64,000 nucleotides of DNA from Flagellimonas sp. MMG031. GTDB lineage: Bacteria; Bacteroidota; Bacteroidia; Flavobacteriales; Flavobacteriaceae. The translations under genes and the position numbers were made by a program. Below, in pieces: positions 1 through 9,609 of this stretch (its first letter is position 1; each line of letters starts with the position of its first letter). A model generated the notes under the pieces. That model ran no database searches. It was not told where the DNA came from and was given only the letters and a program-made list of their open reading frames with translations. The stretch spans positions 126,501-190,500 of the forward strand of contig NZ_CP157804.1 of NCBI RefSeq assembly GCF_040112705.1, given 5' to 3'.

Positions 1-664
1 GGATTGGGTCATCCTCCGGAATATCCATTTCATCCACCACCTCAACAGCAATACTTTCGTCTCGGTTCAAAAGATTGTTGAAAACCGCCTGTTCGGCGAT
101 ATAGGATTGTTCCAATACTTCTTTCTGTTGCTGCAATTCGTTTTGGCGTATTTGAAGTTTCAACACATCCACGGCCGAGGCCTTCCCCACTTCCACAGAG
201 GTAAGAGCCAACGTTTCGTAGGTTTTAAGCAATTTTATGTTTTCCTCCAGCACTTTTTGTTTGGCTTTGGTACCAAACAATTTATAGTAAGATTGTGCTA
301 CAGCTAAGGACAACTTTCGTTTGGCAATTACAATTTCAGCATACTCGGCATCCGCCATGGAACTGGCATAGTTTTCACGGGCCGTGATTGTACCGAACCA
401 GGGCAGCATCTGGGAAACTGAAAATCTGGCTCGCTGTGCGCCTGTTCTTGTCTCCGGTTCGCTAACAAAATATCCGGCACCAAGGGTTGTGTTGGGCAAG
501 GTATTGACTTCATTCACCTTTTCCTTGGCAATGTTATAGCGTAATTCCAAAGCCTGAATCATGGGACTGTTCAATTCTGCTTCTTGAAGATAACCCTCCA
601 AGGACTGCCCTTTTAAGCTGATTGTTACTAAAGCAAAAACTATATAAATGACTGTTTTTCTCAT
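1..664 (-). CDS. TolC/CusC-type outer membrane efflux channel (partial, 3' end outside window)
   Basis: This gene starts at the ATG at 662-664 and runs off the left edge, leaving 221 codons visible. The product begins with a signal peptide (MRKTVIYIVFALVTISLKGQ) and continues with long helical stretches typical of outer membrane factors, including the family-like segment SQMLPWFGTI. Such proteins form the trimeric channel through which RND pumps export metals. The start codon overlaps the stop of the upstream cusA frame by four bases (ATGA), so the two are translationally coupled and presumably work together. Because cusA has an internal stop, coupling may be impaired here. The family assignment is firm; the exported metal is inferred from the neighbours only. 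Confidence 0.85.
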   Translation of the reverse strand, partial: MRKTVIYIVFALVTISLKGQSLEGYLQEAELNSPMIQALELRYNIAKEKVNEVNTLPNTTLGAGYFVSEPETRTGAQRARFSVSQMLPWFGTITARENYASSMADAEYAEIVIAKRKLSLAVAQSYYKLFGTKAKQKVLEENIKLLKTYETLALTSVEVGKASAVDVLKLQIRQNELQQQKEVLEQSYIAEQAVFNNLLNRDESIAVEVVDEMDIPEDDPI

Positions 665-3600
665 CGGTTTTGCATTTTAAGTTGCCATTCCCTTTTCCAG
701 CTGAACAGCACTGGCACCACAAACAACGTGATCAGTGCAATCAGCATACCTCCAAAACTGGGAATGGCCATGGGTATCATAATGTCGCTTCCCCTTCCGG
801 TACTGGTCAAGACTGGTAACAATGCCAAAATGGTCGTTGCAGTGGTCATTAAACAAGGTCTGATTCGTTTTTCGCCTGCTTCCAATACAGAGGCTCGAAT
901 ACCTTTCAAGGTTTCAGGTTGATTTTTTTCGAAAGTTTGGGTCAAATAAGTAGCCATTACCACCCCATCATCCGTAGCAATTCCGAACAGGGCAATAAAT
1001 CCGACCCAGACGGCCACACTGAGGTTGATGGTATGCATTTGAAACAGGTCCCTCAGGTTTTCTCCCATAAAACTAAAGTTGAGGAACCAATCCTGACCTT
1101 AGAACCAAATCATTAAAAAGCCTCCTGCAAAAGCCACCATTATCCCCGAAAAGACCATCAAGGATGTGGCCACTGACCTAAACTGGAAATACAAAATCAA
1201 GAAAATAATCAAAAGGGCCAATGGAACCACTACGGACAAGGTTTTTTCGGCCCGTAACTGGTTTTCATAGGTCCCGGTGAACTGATAGCTAATGCCCTTG
1301 GGCACTACCAAATCCCCGCTTTCTATCTTTTCAAGAATCTTGGCTTGTGCGTTTTCCACCACGTCCACCTCAGCATAACCATCGAGTTTATCAAACAGCA
1401 CGTAACCCACCAAAAAGGTATCCTCACTTTTAATGGCTTGAGGGCCTTTTTCGTAGCGGATGGTGACCAACTCACTCAAGGGAACAGGACTTCCTTTTTG
1501 CACAGGAACATAAATGTTCTCAATATCGGTAGGGTTTTCACGAAGCTCCCTTGGGTAGCGTACACGAACTCCGTAACGTTCCCTCCCTTCCACGGTTTGG
1601 GTCAAGCTCATCCCGCCGAGGGCTACTTCCAAAATTTGTTGGACATCTTCGATAACCAAACCGTAACGGACCAGTTTTTCTCGGTCAATATCAATGAGCA
1701 GATAGGGTTTACCCACGATTCGGTCTGCGAAAACGGCTTCATCCTTAACCCCAGTAGCTTCCTTTAGAATAGGTTCCAGTTGAAGTCCAAAGTTTTCAAT
1801 CTCCTTTAAATCCTGACCTTTTACTTTAATGCCCATGGGAGCTCTCATCCCGGTTTGAAGCATGACCAACCGTGTTTCGATGGGCTGCAACTTGGGTGCC
1901 GAGGTAACCCCGGGCAACTTGGTCACTTTTACAATTTGGTTCCAGATATCGTCCGGTTTCTTAATATCGGGACGCCAGTTTCGAAAATATTCACCATCAT
2001 CATCTGGAATCAAAAGGTCCCTATTGATTCGCAAGGGTTCGCTTACATGGTTCTCGGCATAGTTCTGCTCATTGCTTACTTCTACATTTGGATTGGCGAG
2101 TACTTTTCCGTTGCTCAATACAAAATAGCCATCGGAATTGACCTTGAAACGCTGTGGACTGCCTGCCTCATTTTTTTGATACTCCGACCTGTATTGAATA
2201 ATGTTCTCGTACATGGAAAGCGGCGCAGGGTCCAAAGCGGATTCCGTTCTTCCAGCTTTTCCCACGACAGTTTGAATTTCTGGAATGGTCGCCACGGCCA
2301 TATCCAATTGCTGCAACACCCTCTTGTTTTCTTCCACTCCGGCATGGGGCAACGAAGTGGGCATCAAAAGGAAAGATCCTTCATTTAAGGAAGGCATAAA
2401 TTCTTCTCCCGTATTTCGCATGATCAAAAATCCGCATACCACAATTGTGGTAGGAATTGAAAGGAACAATAGTTTGTGCTCCAAAGCCCATGTCAAAATT
2501 CGACTGTAATATTGCCTAAATAGATAAAACACTCCCAATAAAGCACCGCAAATCAACCCCACAAAGAGCAAGTTAATGCCAATACTGCGATCAAAGCCCA
2601 ACGGTCTCCAATATGCGGCCAACAAGAAAATAATCGTTGCAACACAAATACCCACATTGAGCATTCCTCCTTGTTTTTGATCAATAACCTCTCTCAATTT
2701 TAGGATTCCCGAAACACCAAAGAAAATCAAGGCCAGGCCTAACCAATATCCGAAAGCGATGGTCACCAATCCGAAGGCAATCAAGAGACCGTTCCAGATG
2801 TATTTGAGGAGTTGATTGGCGCTTTTCTTTCTAAAAATCATGGCGGCAAAAGGTGGAATCAAAAACAGGGCTACGATAATGGATGCCGTCAAAGCCATCG
2901 TTTTGGTAAAGGCCAACGGACGAAACAATTTTCCTTCGGCTCCCACCATGGTAAACACGGGGATAAAACTAATAATAGTCGTCAGTACCGCCGTTAAAAT
3001 GGCACCGGAGACCTCGGAAGTGGCGTTGTACACTATTTCGTTTGTAGATAGATCGTTATTGTTCTCATCCATGTGCCGGATAATATTCTCGGAGAGAATC
3101 ACCCCAACATCCACCATGGTCCCTATGGCAATGGCTATACCAGAAAGTGCTACGATATTGGCATCTACGCCAAATAGCTTCATGGAGATGAATACCATCA
3201 ATACGGCTACGGGCAACAGACCGGAAATCAGAATAGAGGCCCTAAGATTGAACACCATGACCACAATCACCAAAATGGTAATCAGAATTTCTAAGGTGAG
3301 TGCTTCATTTAAGGTTCCCAATGTTTCTTGGATAAGTTCCGTTCTATCATAAAAAGGAACTATGGTCAACTGTGAGGTGGTTCCATCCTTTAATACTTTG
3401 GATGGCAGACCTGCACTCAATTCATTTATTTGCTCCTTAACGTTATTGATGACCTCCAACGGGTTGGCGCCGTATCGTGCCACAACAACACCACCAACTA
3501 CCTCGGCCCCTTCCTTGTCCAAAATTCCACGGCGCACGGCTGGCCCTAAGGACACACGGGCCACATCTTGAACACGAATGGAGGTGTAGTCCGTAGCGGT

Positions 3601-4401
3601 TACAACCGCATTTTTGATATCCTCCAACGATTTGATGTAACCCAGTCCGCGCACCAAATATTCCGCTTTATTGATTTCCAAGGTCTGTGCGCCAATATCC
3701 CTGTTGCTTTGCTTCACAGCTTTGACCACCTGATCCAAACCAACATTGTACTGCTTCATCAGTTCGGAGTTTACATCTACTTGGTATTCCTGTACAAATC
3801 CCCCAATAGAGGCCACTTCAGATACCCCTGATGCAGAAGAAAGAGCATATTTGACATAGTAATCCTGTACGCTTCGGAGTTCTTGCAAATCCCATCCACC
3901 GGTGACATTGCCATCTTTATCGCGACCTTCCAAAGTGTACCAAAAAATTTGACCCAAGGCAGTGGCATCTGGTCCCAAGGCGGGATTTACCCCATCCGGC
4001 AATACGTTATTGGGAAGTGAATTGAGCTTTTCCAAAATACGGCTACGGCTCCAATAAAATTCTACATCTTCTTCAAAAATGATATAGATGCTGGAAAACC
4101 CGAACATGGAAGAACTACGGATGGTCTTAACCCCTGGAATTCCCAACAAGGAAGTGGTCAATGGATACGTAATCTGATCCTCGATATCCTGAGGAGAGCG
4201 ACCGGGCCATTTGGTAAAAACAATCTGTTGGTTCTCGCCAATATCGGGAATGGCATCCACAGCCACGGGATTGGTCGGTAAAATGCCCCCGGTATCCCAG
4301 TTAAAGGGAGTGCTTACGATACCCCAAGCCATAAATAACAGCAGGAGCAACACGGCTACCAATTTGTTCTCTATTAAAAATTTGATGCTTTTGTTCAGCA
4401 T
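661..4401 (-). pseudogene. cusA: CusA/CzcA-type heavy-metal RND efflux pump, interrupted by an in-frame TAA
   Basis: The frame from 4401 down to 661 encodes a heavy-metal-efflux RND permease that uses the proton gradient to pump metal ions from the inner membrane into a TolC-type channel. RND features include the N-terminal transmembrane helix, the periplasmic porter domain starting near residue 35, and the HME-type transmembrane motif GTMVDVGVILSENIIRHM. Codon 1101 (1099-1101) is TAA where relatives have a tyrosine (MIWF-stop-GQDWFLNF). Translation would therefore yield 1100 residues and lose the last 145, including the helices with the FGIATDDGVVMATYL motif. The downstream frame is intact to 661 and resumes at MGENLRDLF. 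About 130 residues around positions 525-655 contain extra hydrophobic segments not found in classical CusA. It is either a recent pseudogene or a sequencing error. Confidence 0.85.
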
Positions 4402-4493
4402 AAAGCTTTGATTTAAACATTAGATCGACACAAAAAAGCGTATAAACGCAACAGCCCAACCAATCGGGTCGGGAAAATTCAATCTATGTTAAA

Positions 4494-4880
4494 TCAAATA
4501 AGGAAAGTCTGGTCAAGGACCTGTACATCCCGAAGTAATGGAGGTGGGTTGTACGCTATGAAAGAATTGGGTTCTTCCAACTCAACTTCGAAACGTTGAA
4601 AATAGGTTTGGACGAAGCTTATTAAAAAAACTTGTTGGTCCAAATCGAAGTTCTCGAAAGATATCTTTAGGTCATCTTGACCTTGAACAGTAAACGATTC
4701 ATCATCACAGCAGGATGTTTCCATATCCATGTCCATTCCACAATCATCGGCATGGGCAAAAAAGGAAATATCCATCACTCGCCCCATACAGATATGCTTG
4801 TCCACCGTCCACGAAACTGTGGAGGCCAAGACCAATAGGGCCATGAGCAAGGATGCTATTTGATGGAAAAACTGTCTCAT
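4494..4880 (-). CDS. HYC_CC_PP family small secreted protein
   Basis: This 128-residue protein has an N-terminal hydrophobic signal segment (about residues 5-25) followed by the three marks of the HYC_CC_PP family: His-x-Cys (HICMG, near residue 29), a CC pair (SCCDD, near 57) and a double proline (PPPLL, near 112). A histidine/aspartate/methionine-rich stretch (HADDCGMDMDME) looks metal-binding. Genes of this family are usually found next to heavy-metal RND pumps in Bacteroidota, as here: cusA begins 92 bases downstream on the same strand. The biochemical role is not known; metal sensing or chaperoning in the periplasm is an inference from residues and context. Confidence 0.8.
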   Translation of the reverse strand: MRQFFHQIASLLMALLVLASTVSWTVDKHICMGRVMDISFFAHADDCGMDMDMETSCCDDESFTVQGQDDLKISFENFDLDQQVFLISFVQTYFQRFEVELEEPNSFIAYNPPPLLRDVQVLDQTFLI

Positions 4881-4964
4881 TCGATTACAAAACTACAAAA
4901 TATTAACATTTATTGTTTTGCTTAACAGAACTTTATCTGTTTACAATCTGTAAGCTTGCTTTAT

Positions 4965-4997
4965 TTTGTCGTACAAATCCACGATTCAATACATTTG
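4965..4997 (+). promoter_or_regulatory. Bacteroidota-type promoter of the GAF-domain gene
   Basis: TTTG at 4965-4968 and TACATTTG at 4990-4997 are separated by 21 bases, matching the -33 (TTTG) and -7 (TAnnTTTG) elements used by the Bacteroidota housekeeping sigma factor. The start codon follows 16 bases later, with no obvious Shine-Dalgarno sequence. Confidence 0.7.
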
Positions 4998-5013
4998 CAA
5001 AAAAGAATAGTTC

Positions 5014-5466
5014 ATGCTAAAATCATTGGAACCCAAAATACTTGATATCGTTAAAGACGAAAGCAAAGCTGTGGACACCCGTTTGGGCGACATCTGTGAA
5101 CTTTTGCGCAACAACGTTGACCATTATGATTGGGTAGGGTTTTATTTTAAAAATGGTGACAAGGAAGAGTTGAAGCTAGGGCCCTACGCTGGAGCCCCTA
5201 CCGACCATACCATTATCCCCTTTGGAAAAGGTATTTGCGGTCAAGTGGCTGTGAGCAACCAGAACTTCGTGGTACCGGATGTGGCCGCCCAGGACAACTA
5301 TATCGCTTGCAGCATAACCGTCAAAGCGGAGATTGTAGTCCCGCTATTTGTAAACGGGGAGAATGTGGGCCAAATCGACATCGATTCCAATACACCTGAT
5401 CCGTTTACGGAGGAGGATGAACGTTTTTTGGAATTCATCAACCGACACGTGGCGGAGATCCTGTAA
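5014..5466 (+). CDS. msrC: GAF-domain protein, probable free methionine-(R)-sulfoxide reductase
   Basis: The 150-residue protein is a single GAF domain. It matches the fRMsr (MsrC/YebR) pattern: GICGQVAV carries one of the conserved cysteines, NYIACSITVKAEIVVP the second in the position of the catalytic cysteine, and GQIDIDS closes the ligand pocket. Enzymes of this type reduce free methionine-R-sulfoxide using thioredoxin and protect the cytosolic methionine pool from oxidation. A cysteine that aligns with the third one of E. coli fRMsr was not clearly seen, so resolving chemistry may differ. It has its own promoter and stands alone before purH. The fold is certain; the reductase activity is inferred. 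Confidence 0.8.
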   Translation: MLKSLEPKILDIVKDESKAVDTRLGDICELLRNNVDHYDWVGFYFKNGDKEELKLGPYAGAPTDHTIIPFGKGICGQVAVSNQNFVVPDVAAQDNYIACSITVKAEIVVPLFVNGENVGQIDIDSNTPDPFTEEDERFLEFINRHVAEIL

Positions 5467-5518
5467 AACTTCTCCGAATTTGTTGATAACCCGTACTGCT
5501 TTTTAGGGCTAAAACAAG

Positions 5519-5526
5519 TACTTTTG
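5519..5526 (+). promoter_or_regulatory. Probable -7 element of purH
   Basis: TACTTTTG fits the Bacteroidota TAnnTTTG -7 consensus and lies 31 bases before the preferred ATG of purH. No good TTTG partner is present at the usual distance, so the call rests on the -7 box alone. Confidence 0.45.
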
Positions 5527-5557
5527 TACGCTTAAGAAATTGATTTTTAAGATAGAA

Positions 5558-7090
5558 ATGAGTACTGCCAAAAAAGCCTCCGCTGCATTGATTTCCGTTT
5601 TCCATAAAGACGGACTTGAACCTATTGTAAAAAAGCTGGACGAACTCGGTGTAACCCTTTACTCCACAGGGGGTACCGAAAAATTCATCCGTGACCTCGG
5701 TATCGATGTGATGCCCGTAGAAGACGTCACCAGCTACCCTTCCATTTTGGGTGGGCGTGTAAAAACATTGCACCCCAAGGTTTTTGGAGGCATTTTGAAT
5801 AGGCAGGATAATGAAAGTGACGTGTCCCAAATGAAGGAATTCGATATTCCGCAATTGGACATTGTCATCGTCGATTTGTATCCTTTTGAAAAAACGGTAG
5901 CCAGCGGCGCTTCTGAACAAGATATCATCGAAAAAATCGATATCGGCGGTATTTCCCTGATCAGGGCTGCTGCCAAAAACTTCAAGGATGTACTCTGTGT
6001 ATCGTCCATGGAAGATTATGAAGACTTTTTGAACATGATTTCGGAAGGAAACGGTACCACGACCTTGGAAGACCGCAAACGTTTTGCCACCAAGGCGTTC
6101 AATATTTCATCCCATTACGACACGGCTATCTTCAATTACTTCAACAAAGAGAAAGAAGAAACCGTGTTGAAAATTAGTGAAACCAAAGGTCAGGTGTTGC
6201 GCTACGGAGAAAACCCGCACCAAAAAGGGTTTTTCTTTGGCGATTTTGATGCCATGTTCACCAAACTGCACGGAAAGGAGCTATCCTACAACAACCTTTT
6301 GGATGTGGATGCTGCCGTCAATTTGATGGGCGAATTCAAGAACGACGACCCTACTTTTGCCATCCTCAAACACAATAACGCTTGCGGATTGGCCACTCGA
6401 AGCACCATCAAACAAGCCTATGTGGATGCTTTGGCCGGTGACCCGGTTTCTGCCTTTGGCGGTATTTTGATTTCCAATGTGGAAATTGACAAACCAACTG
6501 CCGAAGAAATTCATAATCTGTTCTGCGAAGTGGTCATCGCTCCAAGTTATACTGATGAGGCCTTAGAGATCTTGAAAGGCAAGAAGAACAGGATTATTTT
6601 GATTCAAAATGATATTGAATTGCCCGAAACATTGGTAAGAACCTGTTTGAACGGTGTATTGGTTCAGGATAAAGATTCCAAAACCGACTCCAAAGAAGAT
6701 TTGAATCCAGTTACGGACAAAAAACCGACCTCTGAGGAGATAGAAGATTTGATTTTTGCTTCCAAACTATGCAAGCATACCAAAAGCAACACCATTGTTT
6801 TGGCAAAAAACAAACAGCTTTGTGCCAGTGGAACCGGACAGACTTCACGTGTGGATGCCTTGAACCAGGCCATTCATAAAGCAAAGTCCTTCGATTTTGA
6901 TTTGGAAGGTGCCGTTATGGCCAGTGATGCTTTCTTTCCGTTCCCCGATTGCGTGGAAATTGCGGACAAGGCAGGCATCAAAAGTGTCATCCAACCCGGA
7001 GGTTCCATCAAGGACCAATTGAGCATTGATTATTGCAATGAAAACGGATTATCCATGGTGATGACTGGTACTAGGCATTTTAAACATTAA
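5558..7090 (+). CDS. purH: Bifunctional AICAR transformylase / IMP cyclohydrolase PurH
   Basis: PurH performs the last two steps of IMP synthesis: formylation of AICAR by 10-formyl-THF and ring closure to IMP. The 510-residue protein has the N-terminal cyclohydrolase domain (ALISVFHKDG, YSTGGT, LGGRVKTLHPKVFGGIL) and the C-terminal transformylase with KHNNACGLA, DPVSAFGGI and the terminal MTGTRHFKH. The frame is open from a TTG at 5540, but the ATG at 5558 places MSTAKKASAALISVF exactly where relatives start, so that start is chosen. Length is normal for the family. It is followed 55 bases later by mreB on the same strand. Confidence 0.97.
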   Translation: MSTAKKASAALISVFHKDGLEPIVKKLDELGVTLYSTGGTEKFIRDLGIDVMPVEDVTSYPSILGGRVKTLHPKVFGGILNRQDNESDVSQMKEFDIPQLDIVIVDLYPFEKTVASGASEQDIIEKIDIGGISLIRAAAKNFKDVLCVSSMEDYEDFLNMISEGNGTTTLEDRKRFATKAFNISSHYDTAIFNYFNKEKEETVLKISETKGQVLRYGENPHQKGFFFGDFDAMFTKLHGKELSYNNLLDVDAAVNLMGEFKNDDPTFAILKHNNACGLATRSTIKQAYVDALAGDPVSAFGGILISNVEIDKPTAEEIHNLFCEVVIAPSYTDEALEILKGKKNRIILIQNDIELPETLVRTCLNGVLVQDKDSKTDSKEDLNPVTDKKPTSEEIEDLIFASKLCKHTKSNTIVLAKNKQLCASGTGQTSRVDALNQAIHKAKSFDFDLEGAVMASDAFFPFPDCVEIADKAGIKSVIQPGGSIKDQLSIDYCNENGLSMVMTGTRHFKH

Positions 7091-7145
7091 TTTTAGTACT
7101 TTAGCCGATAATTTTTACCGTTAATCCGAAAAACAGACGATTTGT

Positions 7146-8174
7146 ATGGGATTTTTTGATTTCATGACCGAGGAAATAGCCATTGACCTTGGTACTGCAA
7201 ATACCCTGATCATCCACTTGGACAAGGTGGTGGTTGACAGTCCCTCCATTGTGGCAAGGGACCGCGTATCAGGGAAAATAATCGCGGTAGGCCGCGAAGC
7301 TAATATGATGCAGGGGAAGACCCATGAAAACATCAAGACCATACGACCGTTGAAGGATGGGGTCATCGCTGACTTTGATGCCTCGGAAAAGATGATCAGT
7401 ATGTTCATCAAAAACATTCCGGCACTCAAGAAAAAATGGTTCCCTCCCGCCCTGCGAATGGTCATTTGTATTCCTTCCGGCATTACGGAAGTAGAAATGC
7501 GAGCGGTACGTGAGTCTGCCGAACGTGTAAACGGTAAAGAGGTCTATTTGATCCACGAGCCCATGGCAGCGGCCATTGGTATCGGTCTGGACATTATGCA
7601 GCCCAAAGGGAACATGATCGTGGACATTGGTGGTGGTACTGCCGAAATTGCGGTGATTGCGCTTGGGGGTATCGTTTGTGACAAATCCGTAAAAATTGCG
7701 GGTGACGTTTTCACCAACGATATCATTTACTACATGCGTACGCAGCATAACCTGTATGTGGGCGAAAGTACCGCCGAAGCCATCAAAATAGAAATTGGTT
7801 CGGCCACGGAAGATTTAAAATCCCCACCAGAGGACAAGTCCATTCAAGGTCGCGATCTTTTGACCGGAAAACCCAAACAGGTGCAGGTTTCGTATCGGGA
7901 AATTGCCAAGGCTTTGGATAAAAGTATTTTGCGCGTGGAAGACGCTGTTATGGAAACGCTTTCCCAAACTCCGCCCGAACTTGCGGCCGATATCTACAAT
8001 ACCGGTATCTATTTGGCAGGTGGTGGTTCTATGCTTCGTGGATTGGACAGAAGGCTTTCACAAAAAACCGACCTACCTGTTTACATTGCCGAAGATCCAC
8101 TGAGAGCTGTTGTTCGCGGTACAGGGATTGCGCTCAAAAACTTGGAACGCTATAAAAGTATTTTGATAAAATAG
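7146..8174 (+). CDS. mreB: Rod shape-determining protein MreB
   Basis: This 342-residue actin-like ATPase polymerises under the inner membrane and guides the elongasome that inserts lateral peptidoglycan. The actin-fold signatures are present: phosphate-1 motif IDLGTANT near residue 14, phosphate-2 motif VDIGGGTAEIAVI near 160, and the adenosine motif YLAGGGSMLRGLD near 290. The N-terminus begins MGFFDFMTEEIAIDLG, as expected for a Bacteroidota MreB. It is the first gene of an unbroken mreB-mreC-mreD-PBP2-rodA cluster, so the whole elongasome core is encoded together. Nothing unusual was seen. Confidence 0.97.
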   Translation: MGFFDFMTEEIAIDLGTANTLIIHLDKVVVDSPSIVARDRVSGKIIAVGREANMMQGKTHENIKTIRPLKDGVIADFDASEKMISMFIKNIPALKKKWFPPALRMVICIPSGITEVEMRAVRESAERVNGKEVYLIHEPMAAAIGIGLDIMQPKGNMIVDIGGGTAEIAVIALGGIVCDKSVKIAGDVFTNDIIYYMRTQHNLYVGESTAEAIKIEIGSATEDLKSPPEDKSIQGRDLLTGKPKQVQVSYREIAKALDKSILRVEDAVMETLSQTPPELAADIYNTGIYLAGGGSMLRGLDRRLSQKTDLPVYIAEDPLRAVVRGTGIALKNLERYKSILIK

Positions 8175-8239
8175 TGCCGTATTCCTTACGGTTCTATTAC
8201 CTTCAAGGAGTTGAAAAACCTTCTTAACGATACGATTGC

Positions 8240-9052
8240 ATGCAACGCATCATCAATTTTGTTTTACGCTACCGAAATACATTCCTATATGTGTTTTTTG
8301 CGTTTATCGCCTTGGTGATGACCATCCGATCGCATTCCTACCATCAATCCAAGTTCTTTAATTCTTCCCGATGGGTATCTGGAAGTATTTATGGTGCTGG
8401 GGCCGATGTTTCTTCCTATTTCAATTTAAAAAAGGAAAACAAAAGATTGGTTGAGGAAAACCAACGGCTGCGAAAAATGCTTTTCAACTCCCAAGATGAC
8501 AGCGTAGCCCCCTTGGATTCCACTTTGGCCGTATACCAAGTGCTCAACGCCAAGCTCATCAAGAACAGTTTTACATCCCCTCGTAATTATGTGACCATTG
8601 ACAAAGGGGAAAAAGACGGCGTTCATCAAGATATGGGGGTAATCACCACAGATGGTATTTTAGGTATCGTGGAAAACGTTTCGACCAACTTTGCCACCGT
8701 GCAAAGCGTGCTCAACACCAAATCCAATATCAACGCAAAAATTAAGGGTACAGAATACTTCGGCTCCTTGATTTGGGATGCGAAAAATTACAGGGTGGTC
8801 CAGCTTATCGATATTCCCCGATTGGTTCCGGTGGTCGTAGGCGACACCATTGTTACAGGGGGAATGTCCAGCATTTTTCCGGAAAATGTACCCATTGGAA
8901 CCATCAAAAAATACGACCTGAACGCTTCCCAAAGCTTTTACAACATCGATGTTGAACTGTTTTCCGATATGGCCAACATCAAAAATGTATATCTCATCGA
9001 GAACAAGGATAGGGAAGAAATCGAAGAACTGGAATCAAGGACTATAGAATGA
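8240..9052 (+). CDS. mreC: Rod shape-determining protein MreC
   Basis: MreC is the periplasmic scaffold of the elongasome and activates PBP2-RodA. The 270-residue product has one N-terminal membrane anchor (about residues 10-27), a coiled coil rich in leucine and glutamate (NLKKENKRLVEENQRLRKML, about 60-80), and the two-beta-barrel domain containing NYVTIDKGEKDGV and DGILGIVENVS. Its stop overlaps the mreD start by four bases, pointing to coupled translation. Length and order match the family. Confidence 0.95.
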   Translation: MQRIINFVLRYRNTFLYVFFAFIALVMTIRSHSYHQSKFFNSSRWVSGSIYGAGADVSSYFNLKKENKRLVEENQRLRKMLFNSQDDSVAPLDSTLAVYQVLNAKLIKNSFTSPRNYVTIDKGEKDGVHQDMGVITTDGILGIVENVSTNFATVQSVLNTKSNINAKIKGTEYFGSLIWDAKNYRVVQLIDIPRLVPVVVGDTIVTGGMSSIFPENVPIGTIKKYDLNASQSFYNIDVELFSDMANIKNVYLIENKDREEIEELESRTIE

Positions 9053-9555
9053 GCAGCACCCTAATCATAAATATCTTACGTTTTGTGCTGCTGGTCATCA
9101 CACAGGTGCTCATTTTCAATAACCTGAACTTTTTAGGATTCATCAATCCCTTTGTGTACGTAATCTTCTTTTATTGGTATCCCATCAAAGGAAATAGGGC
9201 CATTTTTATGCTGAGCGCCTTTTTGTTGGGGCTGGTCATCGATATTTTTTCGGATACCTTGGCGCTCAATGCACTGGCTTCCGTAACCATTGCCTATGCC
9301 CGACCGTCGATCATGCGCTTTTGTTTTGGAGTGAACTATGATTTCCAGAGTTTCAGTTTTAAAAATACGACCAAGGTACAACGGGTCACCTTTTTGGCCC
9401 TATTGGTGATACTACATCATTTGATATTCTTTTCGTTTGAAATTTTAAGTATCGCCCATATCCTATTAATTTTGAAAAAAGTTCTTGCTACGGGCATGGT
9501 AACTTTAATACTTTGTGTATTATTCAGTTCACTTTTTAGTCCAAAGAGCGAATAA
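9049..9555 (+). CDS. mreD: Rod shape-determining membrane protein MreD
   Basis: This 168-residue, very hydrophobic protein has about five transmembrane segments and fits MreD, the integral membrane partner of MreC. Sequence conservation is low in this family, so the call rests on length, topology and its place between mreC (four-base overlap) and the PBP2 gene. The motif LLGLVIDIFSDTLALNALAS resembles the conserved aspartate-containing stretch of MreD proteins. Confidence 0.92.
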   Translation: MSSTLIINILRFVLLVITQVLIFNNLNFLGFINPFVYVIFFYWYPIKGNRAIFMLSAFLLGLVIDIFSDTLALNALASVTIAYARPSIMRFCFGVNYDFQSFSFKNTTKVQRVTFLALLVILHHLIFFSFEILSIAHILLILKKVLATGMVTLILCVLFSSLFSPKSE

Positions 9556-9609
9556 AAACGTAGTTTTTATCGTTGGGTATATATTGACGCCCAAGAATTT
9601 AGATTGGTC

